A stretch of DNA of 64,000 nt from Whitmania pigra. Taxonomy: Eukaryota; Annelida; Clitellata; Hirudinida; Haemopidae. The notes beneath the pieces are model-generated. The model saw only the letters and a program-made list of their open reading frames with translations. It was not told the DNA's origin and ran no database searches. How positions within the stretch are numbered: position 1 is the first letter of the stretch; the number at the start of each line of letters is the position of its first letter. The position numbers and the translations under genes are program-made. Shown one piece after another: positions 1 to 14,142 of this stretch. The stretch is taken from NCBI GenBank assembly GCA_021613335.1, contig JAJTWR010000051.1, positions 240,001 to 304,000 of the forward strand, in the 5' to 3' direction.

Positions 1-174
1 GCTTTGATTAATTTATTCTTGACTTCATAGATCAGTTAATTTTTAAATTCAATAAAGGATCGTTAAGCGAGTTGGAGGTGGCTTATTCATGATTCGGAAC
101 GATTTGTCACGAACTTCAAAACTTCATTAATTATTTATGATGATGATGATTCATGTTTTAATTTAATCCTAGAG

Positions 175-181
175 TATAAAT
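175..181 (+). promoter_or_regulatory. TATA box of the acidic protein gene
   Basis: TATAAAT lies in the sequence GAGTATAAATAAGG about 155 bases before the start codon at 332. It is the only good TATA element upstream, so it is the likely core promoter; the implied 5' UTR is about 125 bases. Confidence 0.5.
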
Positions 182-331
182 AAGGCAAACGCTAAGGTAG
201 TTAAAGGTTAAACAGAAAATCGCAGGAATTATTTGGTGATAATTAAGTTGTAAATTAGTTTTTATTAAATTAATATTTTGTTTGTAAGCCTGACTACTTT
301 GACTACTGACTAATACAGTTTTACACAAAAG

Positions 332-2217
<1,886 letters not shown>

Positions 2218-3617
2218 AGGTGGCTTTCATGTTCATTTCTAATAGGCTATTTTTTTCCACCAATTATTATATTATATTCTATTATACATTATAATTATTA
2301 TACAATTTCAATTATTATAAATTCAATTGAATGTTATTTTTGAAATTAAAATTTTTAGATGAATATGCCTTGATTCAGAAGTGAGAAAACTCAACAAGTC
2401 TGAAATTGTTTTGAGAGCTTACGATTGTTTTTAAAATTTTATCCTTAAGTTTTGAAATTCTCTTTTTAAAACTAGAAAAATTACTGCATTTAATACTTGA
2501 TTCTTAATAAAACCTTCTAAATCTGCAAATTAGTCCTATTCGTTGTGAATTCATAAGCATTCACAGCATTTTATGAAGTTTCACCATTTTCCTCTGCACT
2601 CATGAAAACCATAGTTTTACGGATTACGTAATCTTCTAAGGAAAGATTTCAATTTTGAACAATTAGACCAATTGAAATGCTATTTAAATTTATTTAATTA
2701 AGTATGCAAATAATTCCGAGGTTCCGCTGTGCGATTTTAAAAGAACACAACAATTTGTTGACGAATTACAAAAATTTAATCATGACCAATGGCGGAAAAA
2801 GGAGAGAAATCATCAAATGTAATTGCTTAATTTTAAGTTTAATCGTAATTACGTATTTAATCATTGTTATTATTATTATTATTATGAACTCGTTAAGGAC
2901 ATGCTCCTCGTCGAAGCTCAAGTCTGCCAACTCAAAAGTTCAAATAAAAAGATATTAAATCAAAATTAATTACTAAATTTTCTTGCCATATTTAAATGAC
3001 TACAAACTAATAGGGGCGATATCTAATGTCAAGCTCAACATCAATCTATTTCCTACAGGAAATCTTTTTCTCCACAGTCCACGCAAATTTGGTGCATTAA
3101 ATATTTCTTTGTTCATGAATTAAGGCTGGCATTTGCTTTCCAGAGATGTACGACCTGAATATATCATCTCGTAGAACAGTTCTATGCCTTTTTTGTGTTT
3201 AATTTTCTAGCAGACGAACGAACTTTAAATGAAATTAATTGCAGCGCATTTAAATTCATTTCAAAAACCAAACGAAATTAAACTGCCAGAGCAATGATGG
3301 TATGTAATTTGTAATTAATCAAATTATATTTCATTTCTTAAATCACATTTAATTGCTATGATCCGGCGTCAACAATTCAGATTTAAGAAATTAGCTCTGG
3401 ATAATCTTGTACGAAATTTATCATGTGCTAATAAATTTTATGTTTATACAAAATTTAGACAAGTATCGATCAAAGGAACAAATGTCTCTGGAAAATTATT
3501 TTACGAAATTAAAAATTGTTGATGAATTTACTAGAAATGTACTCTATTTAAGGGCCACACCAAATATTTAAAATACACTCAGTGCTCTCAGTTCGGAAAA
3601 AAATAAATTATCACGAA
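2218..3617. other. Intergenic region, no convincing gene
   Basis: AT-rich sequence holding the 3' UTR of the acidic protein gene and the 5' flank of the lectin gene at 3618. An open frame at 2704-2958 would give a small protein with one hydrophobic segment, but that segment is largely a short ATT repeat and no splice or promoter context supports it. CTATTTAAGG near 3542-3551 could serve as a TATA-like element for the lectin gene. Confidence 0.5.
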
Positions 3618-5159
3618 ATGGCTCGTAAATTATTCCAGATAAGCCTAATCGTTCTGGTTGCTTTTCATTTTGGTTCAGCAATTTACAAGACATCCCTGTA
3701 TTCCAGGATAAGTGATAACCAAGGAACTGGCATGTGCATCTCGGACCCACCTGAAATTGCCTTTGAAAATGTAGCAAGTCTACAAAAATGTCTTCTGATT
3801 TGCACGACTATGAGGTCGGATGGATTTCCATGCATCAGGTTTGCTATTGAAATTAATTTATGTTAGAATTTGCAACGACTGTTATTTAATAAAACTGGAT
3901 TTTAAAATGACAAATATTTAAACCATATTTTGTAACAAAAACCGAAATCACAGGGGCCAGAGATTGACCGGGTCGAAAGGCTTGATGAAATAATGGTCAT
4001 TAAAAATCGCAGCATGTTGAAATGTTGAAATCGAGTAAAATGTGTTGTTGATGGTATTTGTTCTTGTTTGAGGTTTTCTCTTGTCTTGGAATTGATAACA
4101 AGCCCTGCCATCTTTTACAATTATTACGGATATTGGTTTAAGGTTGAGAATTCCGTTCAGAAATAAACGAAACCACGCTATGGTGCTCATTAAGCATCGA
4201 AGCATTGAAGTAATTTGTTCAAACATGGTTGCGATGATTGAAATTATGTATGATGAGAATCCTATTGAAATTTGTCTTTAAAATCTTTACAACCTGAACG
4301 AAGAATTGGTAAAAGAATTTAGTTTTATTTTCTTTAATAAAAACCATTAAATTAATTAACAATTTGTACATTTTAAATTAATAAATTAATAAATTATAAA
4401 TTATAACTACAATTAAAAATTTGACAGAATTAACTTCAGAAGGTCAATCAGTTCATGCGAATTGTACAGTAATTGGGGAATGGTTTCCAAGATGGCGCCA
4501 ACAAATTCAAACGATGAGTGTGTTTCTTTTTACAACACGGGTGAGGCATTGTCATTTAAAAAAATGGTTTTGCTTACGAACATAGACAATTACATTCTTT
4601 CAGTCTGTCCGCAAAGTTTTTCGTATTTGCCGAAATACAGCAAATGTTACAAAATGGTATTTGACAAGTTCAATTACAACAAGTCCATGGCTTACTGTAA
4701 TTCTTTAGACCCACGTTCTCATGTTATTTTGATTAACGACAGCCTCGAGACAGAGGCTATTGACGATTTTGTCAATTCAAACTTTGGTAAGTGATATCAG
4801 AAAACGGATCTCGATATTTTATTTATTTTTAGTTTTTATCCGATAATTTAGAAAGTAAATGACATTTGTGGAAGAATTTGTTTGTAGATCTAATTAAAGC
4901 TAATTGTTGGAGGAATCGGTCAAATTCGGTCGACATGTGGACTTGCGGAAGACGAATTTATCCAAGGAAATCTCCTTTTGTTTGGGAGCCCTTTCCCGGG
5001 CGAGTGATTCCCATTGCAAAATATTCGCACTGGCTCCCTGGGGAACCCAACTTTAGTCAAAACAATGAAACTTGCTTAGCTATTCTGCAGGCATTTTGGA
5101 ATGACGATGTTTGCGTGTTGGAGAAGTGCGTTATGTGCGAGGTGGATATCGATGGTTGA
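3618..5159 (+). CDS. Secreted PAN/Apple plus C-type lectin protein, 3 exons, 279 aa (canonical member)
   Basis: Exons 3618-3838, 4440-4786 and 4888-5159 join into 279 codons plus TGA. Residues 1-20 form a signal peptide (MARKLFQISLIVLVAFHFGS). A PAN/Apple domain spans about residues 38-85 with CLLIC and, after the first splice, SSCELYS, the usual C..F.....C.LY pattern. A second linker leads to the C-type lectin domain from CPQSFSYLP (about 135) to CEVDIDG at the end. The CTLD keeps WLPGEPN (mannose-type EPN) and FWNDDVC (WND), the two calcium-site motifs of Ca-dependent lectins, and the closing CVMCEVD. It is therefore a likely secreted calcium-dependent carbohydrate binder. Unlike its relatives, its PAN domain is interrupted by intron 1. 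It stands alone about 4.6 kb from the rest of the family. Confidence 0.88.
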
Positions 5160-6504
5160 AGGATTAATCAATCAATTTTAATCAATTAGTTATTTTTGTG
5201 ACAATCCTTTGAAAAACAATATTTTACTAATCTTGCCTGGACCATTGAGGGGAATTTTATGAATGAGATTATTAAAAAATCTCTGCTTTGATACTATTTT
5301 GACGTTTTGAACATTCAGAGAGCAACTTAATGGGGTCGTGCGATGAGGTGATCACTGATTTTAATGCACCCTTGTATTGTATTTGAATCTGCTTTTTCTG
5401 TTAGTTTAGAAAATATTGTTGCAATGTTATCTCTTAAAGCTTTGCATTTGAATTTTCATTAAATCGTGTTGTTACTTGAACAATGTGTTATTACTTAATC
5501 GTATAAATCTACATATTTATGTAATTTAAGTAGATCCGAGATGTGTTTTGGAAACGAGTTAAGAAATGTAACTTAATAAGGAACGTGGATAAAAAGGCTT
5601 GCTGACAGAGAAATATCAATTAATTGATAGAACAACGATAAACCTGTCAAATAATTTAAAATGTTAACGAGATAAAATGATAATAGTATATATTATATTC
5701 TCTATCTAATAAATACTTATTCATTTATTTTTTAAATTGTAATTAAACACGCTAATTAATTGATTTAATTTAAATTGCTAAATATCTTTCATTTAGCAGT
5801 ACAGTGAATTTCCTTCAAAATTTACGGAGCGAATCAACTTTCAAATGACGTTTATGACGTTGTGATTTTGAATATTTGCTCGTTTTAAATTTATATATTC
5901 TTATTGACATTTTTGACCCTTTAAGCCAAATATTATCAATATTATCAATAATAATAGTTTAATCCGGTATCTCGATTTGTTAATATGATTAGATAAATAG
6001 CGTTAAGTGCAACTATCGAAAGATATTCAAAACATATTTATTTATTTTAATTAAGCGATTTTTGGAGTGGCTTATTTTCGGGATGCGTATCATTATATTA
6101 AAAAAGTAATTAAAGTAATGTTTTATTAACGTCCGTTGCATAGCGCTTTTTCATAATATATAAAAATTTCACTGAAACTCTAATTAATCTTTTGAAGGAT
6201 TAAACAGCGATGTGCAACATGAAAATTTGATAAATAAGTCAGATATATGTGCAATATAAATCTTTGTTGTCATTATTTATTTTAATAATAAATGTCTAAC
6301 AATAAATAATAATTAATAGTCTGTGTCAGACTCTAAATGTAAGTAAATGTGATCGCTGTTTGATGGCGAATGCAGAACATGTTGTAAATATAGATAATTA
6401 TGAGATAAAGACGATAAAAACAATATTCATGAGATACCAATTTCTAGCAAGCGACTTTTTTCAACAATCATTTATAAATGATATGCACTCGATCAATCTT
6501 GAAC
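5160..6504. other. Intergenic region
   Basis: AT-rich sequence without a supported gene. At 6117-6144 a 28-base stretch (TTATTAACGTCCGTTGCATA core) is identical to bases 15687-15714, where it adjoins a tRNA-like B box, so a dispersed repeat end may lie here. Confidence 0.5.
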
Positions 6505-6511
6505 TATAAAT
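6505..6511 (+). promoter_or_regulatory. TATA box of the Cys-loop-like gene
   Basis: TATAAAT in GAACTATAAATAGTTT, about 40 bases before the ATG at 6547, which implies a very short 5' UTR. Confidence 0.55.
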
Positions 6512-6546
6512 AGTTTCTCCAGGTGAGAAAGTGCACCCAACGCAGA

Positions 6547-8527
6547 ATGAATATCTTTCCAGTCTGCTTGTTTCTGGAACTTGTGTAAGTATTTCTAGCT
6601 TGAGTTTGGATATTATTATTATTTTTATTATTATTACTAGTTATCATTATCAGTTATTATTATTACTAGTTATCATTATCAGTTATTATTATTAGTAGTA
6701 GCATTATCATTATCAGATGTTATTATTATTATTCATCATTAGTAGTTGTTATTATTATCAGCATTCTGCGGTGGTTAACTAATTATTTTACATTATAAAC
6801 TTTAATTCGATTCGTAAATTTGAAATTTGAATTTTATTTTAACAACTATTTACTGGTCGTTAACAGAAGGTGTGAAAGTGTTAAAATGAAAACAAGGAAA
6901 TTATTTTAAATCAAATTTTGTGGATTAATTGAATCCAATCCTCAAAACAATTTTCTGAATCAAGTAATTTACTTAAAAGCATGAAATTGAACATTTGGCA
7001 GCCTTATTTCAAAATTTTAAATCCATTTAATTTAAGATTTCAATCCATTTAATTACGTTGTAATTGAAAGTTGAACCTTTAATTAAATTCATCGTAAGCA
7101 TTTGCTTGATTCGTTGAAGGCATTTCGTCAATGGCGGGCAGAGGGAGCACCTGTTGGACATGCTCATGGACAATTACCATGTCTCATCGACCTCACTTCA
7201 TCATCATCATCATCATCTCCTCGCCAGAGAGGTCAAGGTCATTCTATCAATAATTGATGTCGTCAGATTCGATTACCCCTATGTCGATCTGGTGATCTTT
7301 TTGACGCTGGTCAGTCATTGATGGTGATGATGGTGATGATGATGTTAATATTAATTAAACATAATTAATTGTGTAATCAAATCATGTAATCCTAATTTAT
7401 AATTAAATAAATTGTTTGTAAATTATACTTAAATCAGGTGTTCATTAATTAATCTTAAATCATGTATTCACAAATTATAATTAACGTAAACAATAAAATA
7501 ATTATGTATTCATAAATTATAATTAATGTAAACAATCTAACAATCTCTTATCTCAAAATCTACAGGAATGGTATGAGGAAAGGCTAAGGTGGATTCCTGG
7601 AGATTTTAAAAACATTCGAAAGGTGGCAGTTCCCGCCAACAACATATGGACACCTGATCTGGTTTTCGTCAACATGTAATCGGTTTTTTTAAATTAATTT
7701 CGTTTAATCTATGCTGCTAGTTTATTTTTTAGCAGAAATGCTACTTTAAATTCTAACTTATTATAAATAATTTTGCGAACTCAAAATGGTTAAACCAACA
7801 TAAATTAATTATTTAAGGTTTTTTAGTACTTATTATTGTTAGTAAGATGGTAAGTGTTGGATACTTATTGTTTTGTATATAGCTAGATGTGTACTAGTAA
7901 AATACTAATTAATTAATGAAATTAATTTAACTAATAATTACTTTATCTCATGACATCAGTGTGGCTCCTAGTCAACTCATTCACGGCTCTTGTGTGACGT
8001 CATCAAACTCAGGTCACGTGAGATGGTCGAGACAGGAAAAGATATTTTTAAACTGCAACCAACAACTTCCGATGATCGACCAATCAGAGTGCTTCATCTT
8101 GCTGACATCATGGACGCAACAAGACGACGAGGTCTTCTTCACAACAGCGACAAATGAACGACAACAACAACATCAACAACAGCAACAGCAGCAGCAAGAA
8201 CAACAACAACAAACTGCAACAATTGTCCAGATCAGAAACAACATACATTACCATTGGTCTCTCAGGCATCTCAATTCAAGCTTCGGTTACCATGGAAACA
8301 AGGACTGGACCTGGATGGTCAGAGAGGAAGGAAGGTTTTCCATGCTGAGGTACCAACTGGTTGTCAGATCGATGGACGACTTGAGGCAACTGACGACCAG
8401 AATGTGGCCTCGTGGACTGTTGAGGAACCAGGCTACAGTTTACATGGGTGTCCATTTTTTGTTTTACGCTTCAGTGATTATTTTTAATTTGTGTTATTTT
8501 TTAGTATGTTATGTTATGTTTTATTAA
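6547..8527 (+). CDS. Cys-loop ligand-binding-domain protein (nicotinic receptor / AChBP-like), 4 exons, 293 aa, no TM1-4
   Basis: Exons 6547-6584, 7144-7309, 7566-7675 and 7960-8527 join in frame with GT-AG sites. Exon 1 is a short hydrophobic leader. Exon 2 has EHLLDMLMDNYHV, the N-terminal helix signature of nicotinic receptors, then a run of six His. Exon 3 has EWYEERLRW followed by a proline-rich strand and NIWTPDLVFVN, matching the family's WxDxRLxW and IWxPDxxxxN motifs. Exon 4 starts IVAPS and carries SGHVRW and a Cys loop, C(x11)C, two residues shorter than the usual 13, ending IDQSEC, then TSW. A polyglutamine run follows (about 8160-8215), then DWTWMVREEGR and LRYQLVVRS. The frame then ends after one hydrophobic tail, with no four-helix channel domain and no vicinal Cys pair. 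It could be a soluble AChBP-like protein, a one-pass protein, or a gene whose channel exons are lost. Confidence 0.62.
8160..8215 (+). repeat. CAA/CAG run coding for polyglutamine
   Basis: Mixed CAA/CAG codons encode QQQHQQQQQQQQEQQQQ within exon 4 of the Cys-loop-like gene, in the region between the Cys loop and the late beta strands. Confidence 0.85.
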
Positions 8528-9759
8528 TATTTTGATTTTAAAATGTTTTCAATGAACAAAAGTTTCTGTGTTCATTTCTTCAATTTTTTTTTTATTTCTA
8601 CTGATGAACTTAACATTTAATAACAATAATTTATTATTTTAATTACTTTTATTGAAATGATTAATTAATTTTTGAAAATAAATTACTTAAGATTAAATAA
8701 ATTAAACTTCTTGTGACAATATCGTCAGCTGTCTGAATATTTATAATTATGAAATGGAATTATTCACCCTTGTCCGTACGAGTGACTTTATCGAGTTCTC
8801 AGACAACAAAGGATTGAAATTTTGAAAGGAATGTTGTTCGAGAGGAGATTATTTTGCGAACTTTTAGAAAATTTTAAATGTTGTCCAAATTAATTATTAT
8901 ATTAAGTTTTTTATTTTGTTTGTATATAATTGATTTATATAAATTGAATTATATAATTAAAGATTTTGGAAAAAAAAAACAAATAAAAAATAGCCGAAGA
9001 CTGACGTAGGGGTGCGACTAACTGCATAATGCTGCTGCACGGAATTTGTTTTATCTCAGTAGAACATTGACTTTGAGTCGACATCAAATCAGTTATATTA
9101 AAACATAATAAAGCTCTCGTACAAATGATGTATTCAGTGAATATGAATAATAATTAAAAGCAATGTACAAAGCTGTAATGTATGCTGTCTTTCCACTTTT
9201 GTTTATTTAATTTGATGATCACCTGCATTTTCGATCACTTGAAAGATCGTTGATATGAATGATGACGAAACGGATATGATGATAAAATGATGAAATAGGT
9301 TTTATGTTTGCTGTTGATTCTTAAATTGAATAAATTAAAAAGAAATAATTTACAATATTAACAAGTGTTGCATGTTATATATCTCTTTGCTACTACGTTC
9401 GTTTATTGCTACAACAAAACTATAGAAAGTATGAGAGACTAACTGGGAGATGGATTGGAGTGGAATGAGAGAATAATGAGAGCCAGCTCTAACTTAATAC
9501 ATCGTTACTAGAGGTAACAATAAAAAGTGCTATATATTATATAAAACTAATTATTATTCCATTACAACAACAAATATTCAATCACGCATGGTATAATTTT
9601 TCACCTCATTATCATTATGCTTTTCCATTTAAAATCTAAATGAGAAAGTCTCGAAGATTTAAACTTTATTGTACAAAATTAAATTTGGAAATTATTTTAA
9701 CTGCTTCATTTTATCAACCGTCTCGAGAAATATCCTTTTTTCTCCAAAAAAAGTAACAT
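8528..9759. other. Intergenic region
   Basis: AT-rich, with possible poly(A) signals near 8676. No gene, no recognised repeat. Confidence 0.45.
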
Positions 9760-9966
9760 ATTCACACTTCCTTTAATCAAAACTGGCACTCCAAATTTAG
9801 AAATATTATCCAGATCCCCAATTGAATGATGCAGATTTTGTCAAATTCTGCTCTAAAGTTATTGCAAGAGTTTTAAGTGTGATAAGCAAAGACAATTCTG
9901 TTCACTTTACATGGATGTTATTCGTTATGATTCCAATGAATATATCAATGGAAGTTGGGTTGGATA
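9760..9966 (+). pseudogene. PAN-domain exon relic of the lectin family
   Basis: In one frame the sequence gives CRFCQILL, YCKSFK, CSLYMDVIRYDSNEYINGS and VGY, matching the PAN exon of the intact family members, but with TGA just before CRFC and TAA after QILL. No CTLD exons follow. It is a dead exon fragment. Confidence 0.75.
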
Positions 9967-10949
9967 CTAAGCATTGTCAAGTTAGGAAATATTGTAGAAA
10001 TTGAAAATTTAAAACAAAAATAATTTCATTAGTATTTGTTGCCATTGATAAATTTAATAAAAGTCTTCCATTCTTTCCTTTAATGTCAACAGTCATCTTC
10101 CCAAAATCCATTTAAATATAATAACATCAATTGATGGCGCAATATAATAAAATTATTTTTTGGATAAGAAGTAACGCCATGGCTGGAAAAAAAACATCAA
10201 AAGCATTTTAATTCCACTCACTTCGTCTGATGAATAAATAGCTTGTATTAAGTAAAAAATATCAGTTTAAGCACAAGTAACTGGCGATATGATGCGCATG
10301 TTAAATGTGATAAATATCAACTACAGTGTTCAAAATGAATGGGCCCTCGGTCGCCATGCATGATAAAATTGTCCCTTCATAAAATATAGTTGAACATTCA
10401 ATGCGGTTCTGTGTCATGAAAATTTTGTTTTTTATTTTGAATTGCGACATGTTTATTTTAAAGTACCATTAACCATTATTTCCATGTAAGGCAATGGAAA
10501 TTTTATTTGGCAATCGCAGAGTAATTTGTTATTTATTATAAAATATGCACTTTCATTCTGTTCATTTCGTGTAGAATATTATCTAATGGCATTGAATATC
10601 TATCGAAATAAATCGATTCTCTTGATCAGTCGGACATTCCATAAAATTCAAAGTAAGTTTTTGTGGTATATTACATACTATATAGATAGGATACTTTTAA
10701 TAAAATTCCTGTTTTGGTTTATTATTGATAGCTATGTGTATGCTATATGTAATAGTAGTCATCCTTAAAAAGAAAAATGCCGTCAATGTATGTAGCTTGC
10801 ATGTTCGCGCAATTGTTTTTATTTATTTCTCCCAGTCAAGCAAATAATCCCATTTTAACCGTGATCAGTTGAAGTATAAATAGTTTAAAATTATTCTCCT
10901 GCCTCATTCACTAAACACCAGAGTTCAATTTGTTAAAAAAAAATACAGA
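9967..10949. repeat. 5' flank of the 10950 gene; block shared with 26060-26390
   Basis: Bases about 10140-10460 match about 26060-26390 closely in the same absolute orientation, although the lectin genes beside the two blocks face opposite ways. TATAAATAG at about 10876-10884 lies about 75 bases before the ATG at 10950. Confidence 0.6.
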
Positions 10950-11941
10950 ATGAGGATGATAAGTGTTATGAGAATGGTGTTAAGTATATCACTGATATAT
11001 CAGTCATCACATAAAGCGTACTTTCAAATTCAAAAGGGAACATATTCGAAAATTCAGTTGTGTAAAAGTAGCACTCCAGTTTATGAAACTTCGACTAGAT
11101 CTAAAATCGTATGCTTCTCATTCTGTCAATTTCTGCTTAGGGACAAGTGCAGGAGTTTTAATTATCGTTTGGCAGAGAGAAAATGTTCTGTTTATCAAGA
11201 TGTCATTCGGTATGATTACATTAGCTTCCCTAGTAAAGAATGCACAGGTTACCAATCAATAACGGGTTAGTTTTAAATCTTAATTGATTTCAAAATTGTC
11301 TTAATTTTATGTAGTTATTCGTGTTCATTACATCATGTAAGACTTGAGTTCGAAGTAAAATTCATTCGAAACTTTGCTTATTACCACATTTCTTCAGATC
11401 TTTAAATTTCATTTTTATGTCATACAACATTTTTATGATAACAAATTGTGAATGTCAAATTATTTTTCACAGGAGAATTCAATTTAATTTAAAACCCATT
11501 TTTCGAATATTACATATTTAAATGACATTAAAAATTCAATTCATTTATTGCATTTAATTATTTATTGCATCTTTTGAGGTAAAAAAGATTTGTCTTCAAT
11601 CATTTTGTTTTTTAAACTCAAGTTCACATTAAGCCCTTAGGCATGACAAGGTATTTTTAGTGATATAAATAAGATTAGAATCGGTTAAAAAAATGACACA
11701 TGGTACCTTGAGTCAGTTAAATAAAATGATTAATATTAATGATTTACTGCTGATTTATAAACATATTGTCCAAAAGGATTTAAATATTTAGTTGAAGTCA
11801 AGTGTGTCGAAACGCTTATTGACAACTGGAATTGGTCCATGGCCAGAACAGCATGCAATGCACTGAATCCTAGCTGTCATCCTGTTATTTTGAATCTGAA
11901 GAATGATGCACAACTGTTTTCTCTTTATATTCAAGCAGAGA
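10950..11941 (+). pseudogene. PAN-CTLD gene, truncated: PAN exon and first CTLD exon only
   Basis: Exon 1 (10950-11265) is intact: start MRMISVMRMVLSISLIYQ (signal peptide), then a PAN domain ending CTGYQSITG with donor G|GTTAG. Exon 2 (11765-11941) encodes CPKGFKYLVEVKC, NWNWSMARTACN and SCHPVILNLKND in frame, one codon shorter than relatives. However, the bases before it read CAT where the relatives at 24501 and 62614 (minus strand) have CAG, so the splice acceptor is destroyed. No third exon with EPN is present before the (ATT)n array at 12588. It resembles the minus-strand subfamily. Probably a pseudogene; a secreted PAN-only protein read through into the intron is possible. Confidence 0.75.
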
Positions 11942-12587
11942 GTAAAGCATTTAATTTGTATTTTTTTTTTACTTTTTTTATTTTGCAATTAATAAATAAA
12001 CACTTAAAAAAAACGTGAATCTTTTACAATAGATAATCAAATAAATTAAAAATAAATCTCAAAAATATCTTGGTAGTTCTATGAAATTACCTGAATGAAA
12101 CTTATTTCAACTGTGAATTAACTTGTATAAAGTTTGTATAGTCATGAATTTGTTTATTGCTTGGATTAAATTAATGTAGACACTATGCTTTGTTCAGTGG
12201 CCCATAAAATCATAATTTCCGGATGTGTTTTGTTGAACAAGGCATTTACTATGAAATCCAAAGATTTTAATTTTAGAAATTCATCAATTTTCCAGTTCTA
12301 AGAAAAAATATTTTGTTTAATTGTTTACAATGTCGCATTGTCTGAATCTGATTCTTTAGGATGTCTTTTGTATTTACAAACAAACCTTTTTCCGGGAGAG
12401 GACGCGCCACTTCTTTTTACAATTTAATGTGGCTTTGCTGAAAAACATTCAAGCATTGAGCTTTTTTTGAAGATTAAATGTTTTTTCGTGAACAAACATA
12501 TTAAATAATGTCTAAATTTAAAATTTTTGGTTCCTCCGAACGACGCTAAAGGTTGCCACAATATGATGATGCTACTTGATAAATGAA
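11942..12587. other. Remnant downstream flank of a lectin gene
   Basis: Intron-like sequence, then a block at about 12300-12440 resembling, in reverse orientation, the region just downstream of the minus-strand genes (for example 23340-23480). The terminal exon has been lost. Confidence 0.5.
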
Positions 12588-12994
<407 letters not shown>

Positions 12995-12999
12995 ATCTC

Positions 13000-13780
13000 A
13001 AACTGCTCGAACTCTTCGTCTTAAAGACGACGCTTTATTTTAGATTTATATTTCAAAATTTGCACGGATTTGCCAAAACCTTTTGAATTACATTAAATTC
13101 TCTTATTAGCACATGTCACGTGGTCATACCTTAAAAATCTTAAAACTACAATCAGACATGTGCAAAATAGACGCCACAAAAGATTTATTAATCGTGTTAT
13201 AAAAATCTGGAACTCGATCCCCAAAGACATATATTATCATTTGTTAATCTTTTAAATGTATTTCTTAAAATCATTTTATTTTGTTAAAAATTGCGATGGT
13301 CATGTTTGAGTTTGCGCTAATCAGCATTTCAGTTGTTTTAAACCATCTAGTTCTATTGTTTTATGTATTTTTCATTTGTTGGGTATATTTGATTGAACAT
13401 ATCGAATATGTGCAGAGAAGAATTACCAAATCTATTCCAGCAGTTCAAAACCACCAATATCTCATCTGTCTCAAACTTCTCGGACTCCAAACTCTACAAC
13501 GACGACGCATTATTTTAGGCTTATAATTCAATGCTTTGCACGGAATTGCCAAAACATTTTGAATTACATTAAATACTCTTATTACCACATGACACGTGGT
13601 CATGTCTTAAAACTATAATCAAACATGTGCAAAACAGACGTCACAAAATTCTCACTTATTAATCGTGTTATAAAAATCTGGAACTCGACCCCCGAAGATA
13701 GGTCAGCAGGTACGTTTTCACGTTTTAAAAGTTTAGTTTCGCATGCGGACTTCAATCGCTTTTTAATTGTTGTTCACTGA
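13000..13780 (+). mobile_element. Non-LTR retrotransposon remnants (C-terminal pol region)
   Basis: Two broken stretches encode the region after the reverse transcriptase. HIEYVQRRITKSIPAVQNHQ and LLGLQTLQRRR match the LINE hallmark 'IE.VQRRFTK....Y..RL..L.L.tL..RR'. Further on come TRGHVLKLQ, then NRVIKIWNSTPEDRSAG and FKSLVSHADFN. Stops and frameshifts make it inactive. The same fragment recurs at 16225, 34207, 49421, 52376 and 61024. Confidence 0.75.
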
Positions 13781-14078
13781 AATTCGAGAAAATCGATGAT
13801 TTGCTCGACTGCTTTATTTCTTTTGTTTCATTTTCGCTCGTCGTTGCTTTCTCAAGAATGTTTCCCTTTAATTTCGTAAATGCTTTCCCACGAATGTTTC
13901 CCTCTAATTTCGTAAAATACAAGACTCCTGTAACCCAACGATAACCAGCGTAACAATTAAATTTGAACGCTCATTTAACTACGGCATCACAACACAATAC
14001 AATGCAGCTTTGCAGGAATTACCGCAAACAATTAACTTGATGACATCGCCAAAAAAAGCAATCATCATCAACTTGCGC

Positions 14079-14085
14079 TATAAAG
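14079..14085 (+). promoter_or_regulatory. TATA box of the lectin pseudogene at 14143
   Basis: ACTTGCGCTATAAAGCAG is the family core promoter, here TATAAAG rather than TATAAAA. Followed by ACTCGCGA. Confidence 0.5.
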
Positions 14086-14142
14086 CAGCATACTCGCGAT
14101 TAACGAGATTTCAATATCAAAAACCTATTGATTATCTTAAAC

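Noticed and set aside
2704..2958. 84-codon frame with one hydrophobic segment
   Set aside because: Hydrophobic part is an ATT repeat; no supporting promoter, splice site or homologue.
8154..8487. Two further plus frames over exon 4 of the Cys-loop-like gene
   Set aside because: Asn/Ser-rich shadow of the CAA/CAG run and a frame without family motifs.
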